From Bacteroidota bacterium (lineage in GTDB: Bacteria > Bacteroidota > Bacteroidia > Bacteroidales > JABHKC01), in NCBI GenBank assembly GCA_018692315.1, contig JABHKC010000088.1, positions 1 through 64,000 on the forward strand: 64,000 bases of DNA. The letters are read 5' to 3'. Shown one piece after another: positions 52,201-60,120 of this stretch (position 1 is its first letter; each line of letters starts with the position of its first letter). The notes beneath the pieces are model-generated. The model did no database searches, had not been told where the DNA came from, and was given only the letters and a program-made list of their open reading frames with translations. The translations under genes were made by a program, and so were the position numbers.

Positions 52201-52721
52201 GTTTTTGTCTGGCTTAAATTTACTAATGAAGATTTCTTTACGAAGCCAAACTTTTCGCTATTATTCCAGCTATAGCTGAAACTAATTTCTAAATCGGAAT
52301 TTATTTCTTCGAAAATTATTTTATTGCCATAAATGTTTTTATATAAATTTCGAGTAATATCGTATGTTTTTTGAGACTCGTTGGTGAATGGTTCCCAAAG
52401 GAAAGTTTTTTCGTTTTTATGTATAAGAAAACAAGATTTGCTTCCTGTAATACATTTGTAATCATGAATTTTATCAACCGTATAATAAGGAAAAAGTGCG
52501 TTGTTACGGTCTTTCCTGCCGGCAGATAATGATCCATTACTTGAAATAAACATCCATAAATCGGAATCGCTGACAATGCTTATAAAAAAGTCAGGCATCT
52601 CATGATAATTCTGAATTTTATAAAATTTCTCATTTTCAATTTCTACAAATTGCCCTGATATTTCAGATGATTGAGTTTTTATTTTATTCTCTCCTAAATA
52701 TATTGTTCTGTTATTCATCAA
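49242..52721 (-). CDS. Candidate GH149-type beta-1,3-glucan phosphorylase
   Basis: A very large (1159-residue) protein without signal peptide or membrane segment, thus cytoplasmic. The N-terminal third looks like a beta-sandwich and linker; the region from about 400 to 950 looks like an alpha/alpha barrel. Barrel motifs are SRRHGDPSRPWNLFSI (440-455), YEGNWRDIFQNWEAL (468-482), HPDDPWAYIGYWGDHQ (522-537) and TQRPEWNDANNALVGNG (650-666). The last resembles the (D/E)WND acid loop of clan GH-Q phosphorylases (GH94, GH149, GH161). The size and the GH17/GH30/GH16 context fit GH149, which releases glucose 1-phosphate from beta-1,3-glucan. The family call is from motif memory, and other GH-Q families are possible. 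Coupled to the cytoplasmic GH17 gene by overlap. Confidence 0.6.
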   Translation of the reverse strand: MMNNRTIYLGENKIKTQSSEISGQFVEIENEKFYKIQNYHEMPDFFISIVSDSDLWMFISSNGSLSAGRKDRNNALFPYYTVDKIHDYKCITGSKSCFLIHKNEKTFLWEPFTNESQKTYDITRNLYKNIYGNKIIFEEINSDLEISFSYSWNNSEKFGFVKKSSLVNLSQTKTKIEFIDGITNILPFGLDYLFQNEYSNLLDAYKKNERIEGSTLALFMLSSIPVDKAEPSEALKLTTVWSTGIAKDSKILVSEKQVNKFRNGFDIESEYDVRASRGAYFVNSHVDLNKNENSDWFTIAELNQGSTDVANLNNFIIKTKKPTDFLIADIEQGTENLKKMVSFADGFQMTNTDLSYARHYSNTLYNIMRGGVFVNNYSVKKDDFELYLLQINKLITKEYQSWISHLPDEISYSNLINLAEQTGDTDLIRITNEYLPLTFSRRHGDPSRPWNLFSIETKKEDGQTKYYYEGNWRDIFQNWEALCFSYPQFIEGIISKFLNASTIDGYNPYRIMRDGIDWESPHPDDPWAYIGYWGDHQIIYLQKLLELSNNFHPGKLDNLLVSEIFTYANVPYKIKSYNEIVQNPKDTVVFDVELNKKIRTEVELLGADASLLKYKSGDNIYKVNLTEKILVSLLSKLSNFIPEAGIWLNTQRPEWNDANNALVGNGTSMVTLYYLRRFLKFWQKKFQEISFSEISISIEVETLFTNIYNFFLENVNLINTGFSDKDRRKFANYLGEAHTKYRNEIYNYSFSGEKSNIKVKELLDFTKVSLKYIDQSIKINKRKDGLYHAYNLISIRKKEISIRNLYEMLEGQVAVLSSGLLTAKESLDVLDSLKNSAMFREDQNSYMLYPDRQLPRFINKNIIPKKFVEESALFTKLIADKETSIIKVDKEGEFHFNGTFRNREVLEEVLNGLRVGSYSHLIELEKDKILDIYEQIFDHQSFTGRSGTFYGYEGLGSIYWHMVSKLLLATQENYFAAKFEGANANIINHLQDHYYEIKAGIGVYKSPDLYGAFPTDAYSHTPSNTGVKQPGLTGQVKEDIISKIGELGLRIKQGKIFFEPTLFNHEEILDRNRVFEYYNIKGENCKVELSKNHIAFTFCQTPIVYTFSDKENISVSFKNGNTKYFNGNSIDEQTSDLIFSRTGEVELVEVTLNNIKNAG

Positions 52722-52737
52722 TTTTTTGTTTCGAATA

Positions 52738-55002
52738 TTATTTTAAGAAAAAACTTTTTGTTTGTAATTCCGAAGGTCTGCCACCAATTAATATTGAAAA
52801 TTCTCCCGGTTCAGTTATCCATTTATTATCTGTCCCTACAAATGCAAAATCATCAGTACTTAGTTTGAATTTTATAGATTTTGACTCTCCGGCTTTCAAT
52901 CCAATTTTTTTAAATCTTGCTAATCGTTTTATATCTGGAGAAATTGTTGCAAAATGGTCGCGAGTGTATAACTGAATAACTTCTTTTCCGAAAATTTCTC
53001 CTGTATTTGTAATCTCCACTTCGATGGTAATTGTATCTCCTTTTGAAAAAATACTATCGCTTAGAGTAGGTTCGGAATATTCAAAACTTGTATAACTTAG
53101 TCCTTCGCCAAATTCATATTGAGGATTAAAACCGCCAAGACTAAATTCTTTATCCATAGCATCCATTCCTTTATAATTATATTTCAAGATTGAACCTGAA
53201 TATCGGGGATAAGTATATGGCAATCTGCCACTTGGATTGCAATCGCCGAAAAGCAAATCTGCAATAGCTTTTCCACCTTCTTGTCCGGGCAAATAAGCCA
53301 TTATAATTGCCTTAGACAAAACTTCAATTTCACGAATGATTCTTGGTCTTCCTTCAAGAAGTAGCAAAACAATTGGTTTTCCTGTGGCAGCAAGATTTTT
53401 TATTAATTTCAATTGCACTTCTGAAAGCTCCAATTCCTCTATGTCGCTTGGTTTTTCGGTAGCTGGTTTTTCTCCAATACAAGCTATTATTATATCGCAT
53501 TCTTGCGAAAGAAAAACTGTGCTATCAATATTTATATCTTCAGTAAAGCTTGTTCCTTGTCCATAGTGTACATTATTTTTCCCAGCTTTTTCTATAATTG
53601 CATCTAGAATGGTAGCTTTGTTAGTATCGTTATAATTCTCCTCCTGTCCACTCCATGTTCTTGACCATGCACCATTTAAGAAGTTTATTGAGTTTGCAGT
53701 TGGTCCGCACACTAGAATCTTTTTTGTTTTGTCGATTGGCAGAGTTTCATTTTCATTTTTTAATAAGGTAATACACTCTTTGGCAGCTTCGTAGCTTGCA
53801 TTTGAAAATTCTTCTGAAGCAAATAAAGGATATTGTTCTGGTGATGTATAAGGTTTTTCAAATAATCCTAACTCAAATTTCACTTTTAATATCCTACGAA
53901 CAGCATCATCTATGCGTTCAATTGGGATTTCGCCCTGTTTGACCAATTCAACAATATCTATTGCAAAACTTTCATTGTAAGGAACCATACACATATCCAT
54001 ACCTGCCAAAACTGCTAATTTCGCAGCTTCTTTATTATCTTTAGCTACATTATGAGCATATACTAATTTTGTAAGATCGTCCCAATCTGAAATTACAAAA
54101 CCATGAAATTCTAATTCACCTTTCAACAAATCAGTTATTAAATGATGATTGACTAAACCTGGAATTCCATTTACGGAACCGGAATTTATCATAATTGTTT
54201 TTGCCCCAGAGCGAATTCCTTCCTCAAATGGAGGCAGATAATATTGTCGAAGTTCATTTTCAACAATATTTGCAGTCCCACGATCTTTTCCATTGTTGGG
54301 ATTTCCATATCCAATAAAATGTTTCAAACATACTGCGGCTTTTGTATTGTCTGACAAACTATTTCCTTGCGATCCTTTAATGAAAGAATTTGTCATTTGT
54401 GTAGTCAAATAAGTATCTTCACCAAAAGTTTCAAATATTCTTCCCCACAATGGTTGTAATGAAATATCGAGCACCGGTGCATAATTCCATGGGATAGATG
54501 AGGCTCTCATTTCGTAGGCTGTAATTTCGCCCATTTTTTCAGCATGTTTTGCATTCCAAGTTGCGGCACATGCAATTTGATGCGGAAATAATGTTGATGA
54601 AGCTGTATAATTTGCACCGTGAACTCCATCGTTTCCAAATAATATTGGAATCTTTAATCGAGATTTTTCTAAGGTAAAATCCTGAATTTGACTAATAATA
54701 TTGTACCATTCTTCTTTTGTTGGCGGATATTTTCCTTTGTTTTGAATTGAGCCAATATGATACTTCAAAATCAATTTATTTAATTTTTCAATATCAATTT
54801 CAAGCGAATCAGCATTGCTCCAAAACGGTCCTTTACAAACCGCTGTTAGACCAATATTAGTCATTTGACCAACCTTTTCTTCTAAGGTCATTTGCTGAAT
54901 AAGCTCCTCAATTTTGTTTTTCCCTTCATTCTTCACATTTCCACAAGAGACGAAAAGCAAAATCCCGCTCATAAATATTATTGAAGATAAATATCTTCCC
55001 AT
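52738..55002 (-). CDS. GH3 family beta-glucosidase lipoprotein
   Basis: A 754-residue lipoprotein (lipobox ending at Cys20, LLFVSC) with the three-domain layout of long GH3 enzymes. The TIM-barrel domain begins with IEELIQQMTLEEKVGQM and has LFGNDGVHGANY, the KH motif (Lys227-His228 in CLKHFIGYG) and the nucleophile Asp306 in FVISDWDDL. The alpha/beta sandwich domain carries EKPATEKPSDIEELELSEVQ. The C-terminal fibronectin III-like domain includes FEYGEGLSYT-like EFGEGLSYTSFEYS. It removes glucose from the non-reducing ends of beta-glucan oligosaccharides, probably in the periplasm. It begins the enzyme part of the operon, after two strong hairpins downstream of susD. Confidence 0.93.
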   Translation of the reverse strand: MGRYLSSIIFMSGILLFVSCGNVKNEGKNKIEELIQQMTLEEKVGQMTNIGLTAVCKGPFWSNADSLEIDIEKLNKLILKYHIGSIQNKGKYPPTKEEWYNIISQIQDFTLEKSRLKIPILFGNDGVHGANYTASSTLFPHQIACAATWNAKHAEKMGEITAYEMRASSIPWNYAPVLDISLQPLWGRIFETFGEDTYLTTQMTNSFIKGSQGNSLSDNTKAAVCLKHFIGYGNPNNGKDRGTANIVENELRQYYLPPFEEGIRSGAKTIMINSGSVNGIPGLVNHHLITDLLKGELEFHGFVISDWDDLTKLVYAHNVAKDNKEAAKLAVLAGMDMCMVPYNESFAIDIVELVKQGEIPIERIDDAVRRILKVKFELGLFEKPYTSPEQYPLFASEEFSNASYEAAKECITLLKNENETLPIDKTKKILVCGPTANSINFLNGAWSRTWSGQEENYNDTNKATILDAIIEKAGKNNVHYGQGTSFTEDINIDSTVFLSQECDIIIACIGEKPATEKPSDIEELELSEVQLKLIKNLAATGKPIVLLLLEGRPRIIREIEVLSKAIIMAYLPGQEGGKAIADLLFGDCNPSGRLPYTYPRYSGSILKYNYKGMDAMDKEFSLGGFNPQYEFGEGLSYTSFEYSEPTLSDSIFSKGDTITIEVEITNTGEIFGKEVIQLYTRDHFATISPDIKRLARFKKIGLKAGESKSIKFKLSTDDFAFVGTDNKWITEPGEFSILIGGRPSELQTKSFFLK

Positions 55003-55075
55003 ATTTAATTTTATTTTCTTTTATTCTATATGGTAAATTTTGAGGTAAATTAAAATCACTAAAACACCTGTATAT

Positions 55076-55154
55076 ATCACTAAATCAGTATGCCATTACT
55101 GATTTTATGTGATTAAACAAAAACTGCTTAAAAAGAATATAAACAGTTTTTGTT
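55076..55154 (-). promoter_or_regulatory. Two tandem hairpins between susD and the GH3 gene
   Basis: Hairpin one (55116-55154): an 11-bp perfect stem AACAAAAACTG / CAGTTTTTGTT with a 17-nt loop. Hairpin two (55076-55114): a 9-bp perfect stem AAATCAGTA / TACTGATTT with loop TGCCAT, extended across a small internal loop by ATCAC / GTGAT. On the minus strand they follow the susD stop codon at 55262 by about 107 nt and precede the GH3 start by 74 nt. Only the first is followed by some T residues. They are probably transcript-processing, attenuation or stability elements that separate high susCD expression from the enzyme genes. Confidence 0.6.
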
Positions 55155-55261
55155 ATTAACCAACCCATTTACATTTATAAGATTTAAATAATCTCACTTG
55201 GTATTTCAATTTATTATTAACTAATTAAAAACAGGTATTTTAGTGAATTTTAATTTATATT

Positions 55262-56815
55262 TTAGTAACCTTCATTCTGAACAAATAATCCACCGGATAA
55301 ATCTATTTCGGTTTGAGGAATTGGCAAAAATCCTTTTGTTACGGCATCGAATGTTACATCGAAAAGCACTTGATCTCCAATATATTGAGAACCATATATG
55401 CCAACAGTAAGTTCCTGACTTGCAACATTCATTCCTTGACGTATCAAATCAAAATAGCGAATTCCTTCGAGCGAAAGCTCTAACCTACGTTCATTCAAGA
55501 TATTATCAATAGTTGCAGATACGCTTGCCAATCCGACTCTTGCTCTTACTTTATCAAGATATTGCTGAGCATTAGCACTTCCAAGCTCGGCAGCCATAAG
55601 TAAAACATCAGAATATCTGATTACTCTATGGTTGCATGTACGGTTTAGCTCTAATTGTCCGTCTGCGCTTTGGTGTTCAGCATCGGAGCTATATTTTTTT
55701 GAAAAATAACCTGTATGTTGATATCCTGGAACCAAATCTCCATCAAGACTATCTTCAAACAAAACTGTTTTATATAAACGAGGGTCTCCTTGTAAATCAT
55801 CAACTAATTTCTGGCTCACCGTACCGAAGCTCCATCCTCTGTTCCAATTTTCTGAACCTGAAACACGAGGGCCTTGCATTTGGGCCGACAAATTGCCGTC
55901 TCCTCCACGTACAAAATCCCAATCCCACCAGGCATAAGAATCGCCGTGGGATATTTCAAAAACTGATTCTTCACCAAATTCACCGGCAAGTTTAAAATTT
56001 GTTTCATAATTTTCGAATAAATCATGGGTGCTATTGGTGATAAGGTCTTCAAGGTATAGTAGAACTTCTGCTTTGTCAATAGTAGTACCGTTGGCATCGA
56101 GATCTGTTTTATATACGCCATTGTAAAATAAATATACTCTGGCGAGTAGTGCTTCTGCAGCCCATTTTGTAACTCTGCCTGATTCATTAGTTGGTATTGA
56201 TTCGGGCAAATCATTAATTGCATCAACCAGATCGGCAGCAATTTGGTTGTAAACCTCAGTTGGTGTATTTTGCGTCTGGCTATATTCCGATGGTCCTTTA
56301 ATGGTTTCGGTAAGCAATGGGATATTTTCGAAAAACCTTACTTGTTCGAAATAGAAATAGGCTCTTAAAAATTTACACTCTGCAATGGTTCGTATTTTAA
56401 ATTCTTCAGAAACTACTATATCTTCAATTTTTTCGAGTAGGAGATTTGCTCTATAAATTCCATTATAGTTTTTAATATAGATAGCATGAACTATTTTATT
56501 AGTAGTAGGAATATTAAATGTATTTAATTCATTTTCATCCATACCATCGTTGGCATCAGAACCTCCTGCATAAGAATCGTCAGAGAGAATGTCAGCCATT
56601 GTAACCAATGGAGCCCATGAGACATTAGGGCTTGATTGAAAACCCAATACATCATATACAGCTACCAATGCTTGCATAGCATCTTCTTCAGTCTGATAGA
56701 AATTTGAAGATACTTCTCTGTCTAATGGGTAACGCTCTAAAAACTCTTCACTGCATCCGGTTGAAAATGCGATTAGAATTACTGATATTATTATATATAT
56801 ATTTATTTTTTTCAT
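55262..56815 (-). CDS. SusD-like surface glycan-binding lipoprotein
   Basis: A 517-residue SusD/RagB-family lipoprotein (lipobox ending at Cys21, FSTGC). The family start CSEEFLERYPLDREVSSNFYQTEEDAMQAL is clear. TPR-like helices follow (LLARVYLFYNGVY near 223-235), and the C-terminal region has NERRLELSLEGIRYFDLIRQG and FLPIPQTEI. It sits on the cell surface as the lid of its SusC partner and captures glycan for import. It starts 11 nt after the susC stop, so the two are translated together. Confidence 0.96.
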   Translation of the reverse strand: MKKINIYIIISVILIAFSTGCSEEFLERYPLDREVSSNFYQTEEDAMQALVAVYDVLGFQSSPNVSWAPLVTMADILSDDSYAGGSDANDGMDENELNTFNIPTTNKIVHAIYIKNYNGIYRANLLLEKIEDIVVSEEFKIRTIAECKFLRAYFYFEQVRFFENIPLLTETIKGPSEYSQTQNTPTEVYNQIAADLVDAINDLPESIPTNESGRVTKWAAEALLARVYLFYNGVYKTDLDANGTTIDKAEVLLYLEDLITNSTHDLFENYETNFKLAGEFGEESVFEISHGDSYAWWDWDFVRGGDGNLSAQMQGPRVSGSENWNRGWSFGTVSQKLVDDLQGDPRLYKTVLFEDSLDGDLVPGYQHTGYFSKKYSSDAEHQSADGQLELNRTCNHRVIRYSDVLLMAAELGSANAQQYLDKVRARVGLASVSATIDNILNERRLELSLEGIRYFDLIRQGMNVASQELTVGIYGSQYIGDQVLFDVTFDAVTKGFLPIPQTEIDLSGGLFVQNEGY

Positions 56816-56826
56816 ATCTGTTTATT

Positions 56827-59800
56827 TTAGAAAGTTAAAGTTGTTCCAAGACGGAAAGTTCTTGCTTGTGGATAAATACCTCTATCTATACCTATATCAA
56901 ATGAACTTCGTGCACCTATTTCAGGATCTGCTCCGGAGTATCCTGTAATAGTAATCAGATTTTCACCAGAAATATAGAAGCGCCAGTTTGTGGCTTTAAT
57001 TTTATTTAAAATGCTATTTGGCAAATTGTATCCAATCTGCAGATTTTTAAGCCTAACATAAGTGCCATCCTCAATATACAGATCTGATACTCTGTAATTA
57101 TTATTAACATCGCTCCATGTATATCTTGGTATTTCATCGGAAGTTCCTTCGCCGGTCCAGCTATCTAAAATTTCTGTTGTTCTGTTCGTATAGAATAAAT
57201 CCTGTCTTTGTGAGCCATTAAAAATGTCGTGGCCAATGGCTGAGAATATCAGAAATGATATATCAAATTGTTTGTAATCGAGCGAACCATTAAAGCCTAA
57301 AGTCCAATCTGGTGTAGGATTTCCAATCATTGTTCGGTCGTCAGGTGTGATTTCATTATCGCCATTTACATCTACGAATCTTACATCGCCTGGCTCGGCA
57401 AGAGGTTGTAATAATTCACCATTAGTACCTATGTGTTGGTAAACTTCTGTTTCATTTTGGAACAATCCGTCTGTTTGGTATCCGTAGAAATGCGAAATTG
57501 GTAATCCTTCTTCGGCACGGGTAATTGTTCCTGCAACTGCCCAGTCGGCTCCCCAAATAATTCCCTCAGAGTTTCCAATATGGGTCATTGTATTTTTATT
57601 ATAAGCTGCATTTACTCCGAATGAATATTTCATATCACTTAGGGTATGCCTCCAATTAACTGACATTTCGATACCTTTGTTTTGAACGCTTCCTACGTTT
57701 GAATAAGGAGCACTATTTCCAACATGTGCAGGTATAGGTATTATTTCCAATAAATCATTGGTATTTTTAATATAGAAGTCGAATGTTGCAGTTAATCTAT
57801 CATTATATGCACCAAAGTCGAGTGCAATATCTATTTGTTCTGATTCTTCCCATTTAATATCAGCATTTTCGATATATTCAGGATACATGCCGATAAGCCT
57901 GCCTCCTCCAAATATATATCCAAAATCTGGTGTTGACATAACCGAAATATACTTATATGGACCGATATTATCATTTCCATTTATCCCCCAGGATGCTCTA
58001 AGTTTTGCAAAACTAAGCTGACTTATTTGCGGAAAAAAAGATTCATCGGAAATCAACCATGAAACACCGAGCGAAGGGAAAATTCCAAATCTATTATTGG
58101 CACCAAAATTTGACGAACCATCTCGTCTTAAAATTCCTGTAAAGGCATATTTACTTTTGTAATCATAAGTAATTCTTCCAAACACTGAGTAAAGGGCATA
58201 ATGTGAAGCTCCTCCATCCGCTTTCCATGCAGTATCTGAAGCCATATTTAGGTAAACGTTTTCAGGGTCGTAGGTTGAAACCATGGCATTAAAACCACTC
58301 AAATCGTCAAACCTGTCTTCCTTTGCTGTGGTTCCAGCAAGTACAGAAAAATTATGATCTTTAATCTTCTTTGAATAAGTAAGAGTGTTTTCTATTTGCC
58401 AGTTGTACCATCTTTGCATGTACTTATTCACTGAAGTTTTTTCAGTATTATATTGTGCACCATTCATATAATACAATGGTTTGTATGATCCGCCATTTCC
58501 ATATGCCAAATCGATACCCATGCTTGTTTTAAAAACCAAACCTTCAAATGGAGAAATTTCAGCAAACACATTTCCTACAATTTTATCTAATTTGTACTCG
58601 GATGTTTGTATTTCTAATAATGCCTGTGGATTAACTATTTCTGCTCCGAGATAATTTGAAATTCCATAAACATTTCCATCTTCATCTACAACCACCGGTT
58701 GATTTGAGTAAGGCTGTTCGGCAAGTATATCGGGATCTGTTTCGTAAAGAGGTGTAAGCGGATCTAAGTTTAATGCACTACTAAATACGCCATTGAATGA
58801 TTCATTACTGCCTATACCTCTTTTTGTGATACTTGAGTAGGCGAATGTGTTTCCAAATTTAAACCAATTGGTAACTTTATGCGAGCTGTTTAGGCGGGCT
58901 GTTAATCTATCGAATTGCGATTGACTGCCACCTATTATACCTTGCTGAGAAAAATAAGAAATTGAAGAAGAATAAAATGATTTTTCGTTCCCTCCTGACA
59001 CGTTAATATCGTGGTTTACTATAGGAACGTTTTTTTCGAAAATATAGCTTTGCCAGTCAGTATTATGTGCCACCTCATTCATATCAAAAGGTTCATCTTG
59101 GTTGGCATTTCTTGCACCTTGGTTCATCAATTCGCGGTATTGGTCTGCATTTAACATATCCAGAGTATTTGCAACATTTTGTATTCCGTAATATCCTGAA
59201 TAGCTTACACTCATTTTTGATTTCTGTCCGATACCTGAGCCTTTGGTGGTTATCAGAACAACACCGTTTGCTCCTCTGGCTCCATAAATTGCACAGGATG
59301 CAGCATCCTTCAATACGTCCATAGATTCAATATCGCCGGGATTCAGATAATCTATTCCACTAACAGGCATACCATCTATAATATAAAGAGGGTTTGCATC
59401 TCCTGTTGTTCCGGTTCCTCTGATACGTACGGTAGGTGCTTCTCCAGGTTGCCCTGACATTTGTGTAACCTGAACTCCGGCAGTTCGTCCCTGCATTGCT
59501 TGTTCAACACGGAGAATAGGCGTTTTGGCTATCTCATCAGCATCGACAGAAGCAATAGCTCCGGTTACAACTTTCTTTTTCTGAATTCCGTAACCAATCA
59601 CAACCAGCTCTTCAAGTTCGGTATGTTCAACCATCATAACAACATCAATTGTTGCTCTACCATTAATTGGAATTTCAATAGTTTCGTATCCAATACAAGA
59701 GAATGCAAGAGTATCAGTTGGTTTCGTAACTGTGATGGAATAATTTCCTTCAAAATCGGTAATTGTTCCATTTGTTGTTCCCTTTAGTATAACAGTAGTC

Positions 59801-59925
59801 CCGGGAATACTCAATCCATCGGCTTTATCAGTAATTACTCCTTTTACAGTATGTTGTGCAAAAATACTGTTTGAAAGTAAAAATAAGGCTATGGAGAAAA
59901 TTAATTTTTGTATATGTTTATTCAT
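56827..59925 (-). CDS. SusC-like TonB-dependent outer-membrane transporter
   Basis: A 1032-residue SusC/RagA-family porin. The signal peptide covers residues 1-23. The N-terminal carboxypeptidase regulatory-like domain (about 24-110; VKGVITDKADGLSIPGTTV) is followed by a TonB-box-like segment ELEELVVIGYG, the plug (about 115-230, with the signature SIDV-type stretch DVLKDAASCAIYGARGANGVVLITTK) and the 22-stranded barrel, ending with the aromatic LGTTLTF. It imports oligosaccharides captured by SusD, using energy from TonB-ExbBD encoded elsewhere. The upstream gap holds a strong dyad and a direct repeat that could be regulatory. Confidence 0.96.
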   Translation of the reverse strand: MNKHIQKLIFSIALFLLSNSIFAQHTVKGVITDKADGLSIPGTTVILKGTTNGTITDFEGNYSITVTKPTDTLAFSCIGYETIEIPINGRATIDVVMMVEHTELEELVVIGYGIQKKKVVTGAIASVDADEIAKTPILRVEQAMQGRTAGVQVTQMSGQPGEAPTVRIRGTGTTGDANPLYIIDGMPVSGIDYLNPGDIESMDVLKDAASCAIYGARGANGVVLITTKGSGIGQKSKMSVSYSGYYGIQNVANTLDMLNADQYRELMNQGARNANQDEPFDMNEVAHNTDWQSYIFEKNVPIVNHDINVSGGNEKSFYSSSISYFSQQGIIGGSQSQFDRLTARLNSSHKVTNWFKFGNTFAYSSITKRGIGSNESFNGVFSSALNLDPLTPLYETDPDILAEQPYSNQPVVVDEDGNVYGISNYLGAEIVNPQALLEIQTSEYKLDKIVGNVFAEISPFEGLVFKTSMGIDLAYGNGGSYKPLYYMNGAQYNTEKTSVNKYMQRWYNWQIENTLTYSKKIKDHNFSVLAGTTAKEDRFDDLSGFNAMVSTYDPENVYLNMASDTAWKADGGASHYALYSVFGRITYDYKSKYAFTGILRRDGSSNFGANNRFGIFPSLGVSWLISDESFFPQISQLSFAKLRASWGINGNDNIGPYKYISVMSTPDFGYIFGGGRLIGMYPEYIENADIKWEESEQIDIALDFGAYNDRLTATFDFYIKNTNDLLEIIPIPAHVGNSAPYSNVGSVQNKGIEMSVNWRHTLSDMKYSFGVNAAYNKNTMTHIGNSEGIIWGADWAVAGTITRAEEGLPISHFYGYQTDGLFQNETEVYQHIGTNGELLQPLAEPGDVRFVDVNGDNEITPDDRTMIGNPTPDWTLGFNGSLDYKQFDISFLIFSAIGHDIFNGSQRQDLFYTNRTTEILDSWTGEGTSDEIPRYTWSDVNNNYRVSDLYIEDGTYVRLKNLQIGYNLPNSILNKIKATNWRFYISGENLITITGYSGADPEIGARSSFDIGIDRGIYPQARTFRLGTTLTF

Positions 59926-59961
59926 ATGTTTATGATTTTATTTTTAAAGTTTAAATAATTG

Positions 59962-60089
59962 AAATGCGAATATTAAATATTGCATAGAGGCAAATGCCAA
60001 ACCAGATTACTTGGGATGCAATTTTCAAAATTGTTATCCCAATGTTTCGGAACACTTTAGTTTAAAACTTCATACTTCAAATGCGAATA
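59962..60089 (-). promoter_or_regulatory. Dyad and direct repeats upstream of susC
   Basis: An almost perfect inverted repeat (60011-60042: TTGGGAT...ATCCCAA outer arms, with CAATTTT/AAAATTG inside, one-base centre) lies 86 nt upstream of the susC ATG and 79 nt past the GH16 stop. It is flanked by two exact copies of AAATGCGAATA (59962-59972 and 60079-60089). On the minus strand no T run follows the dyad, which argues against a terminator. It is a plausible operator or leader structure controlling susCD. Confidence 0.5.
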
Positions 60090-60120
60090 AATTGAGGTTT
60101 ATTTAAAAAGTCAAGATTTA

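Noticed and set aside
55636-56241. Overlapping open frames on both strands within the SusD-like gene
   Set aside because: The SusD frame has clear family motifs throughout; the others lack any domain and are shadows.
60011-60042. Rho-independent terminator of the GH16 gene
   Set aside because: The dyad is strong, but no T tract follows on the minus strand, and the distance to the GH16 stop is 79 nt; a regulatory role is preferred.
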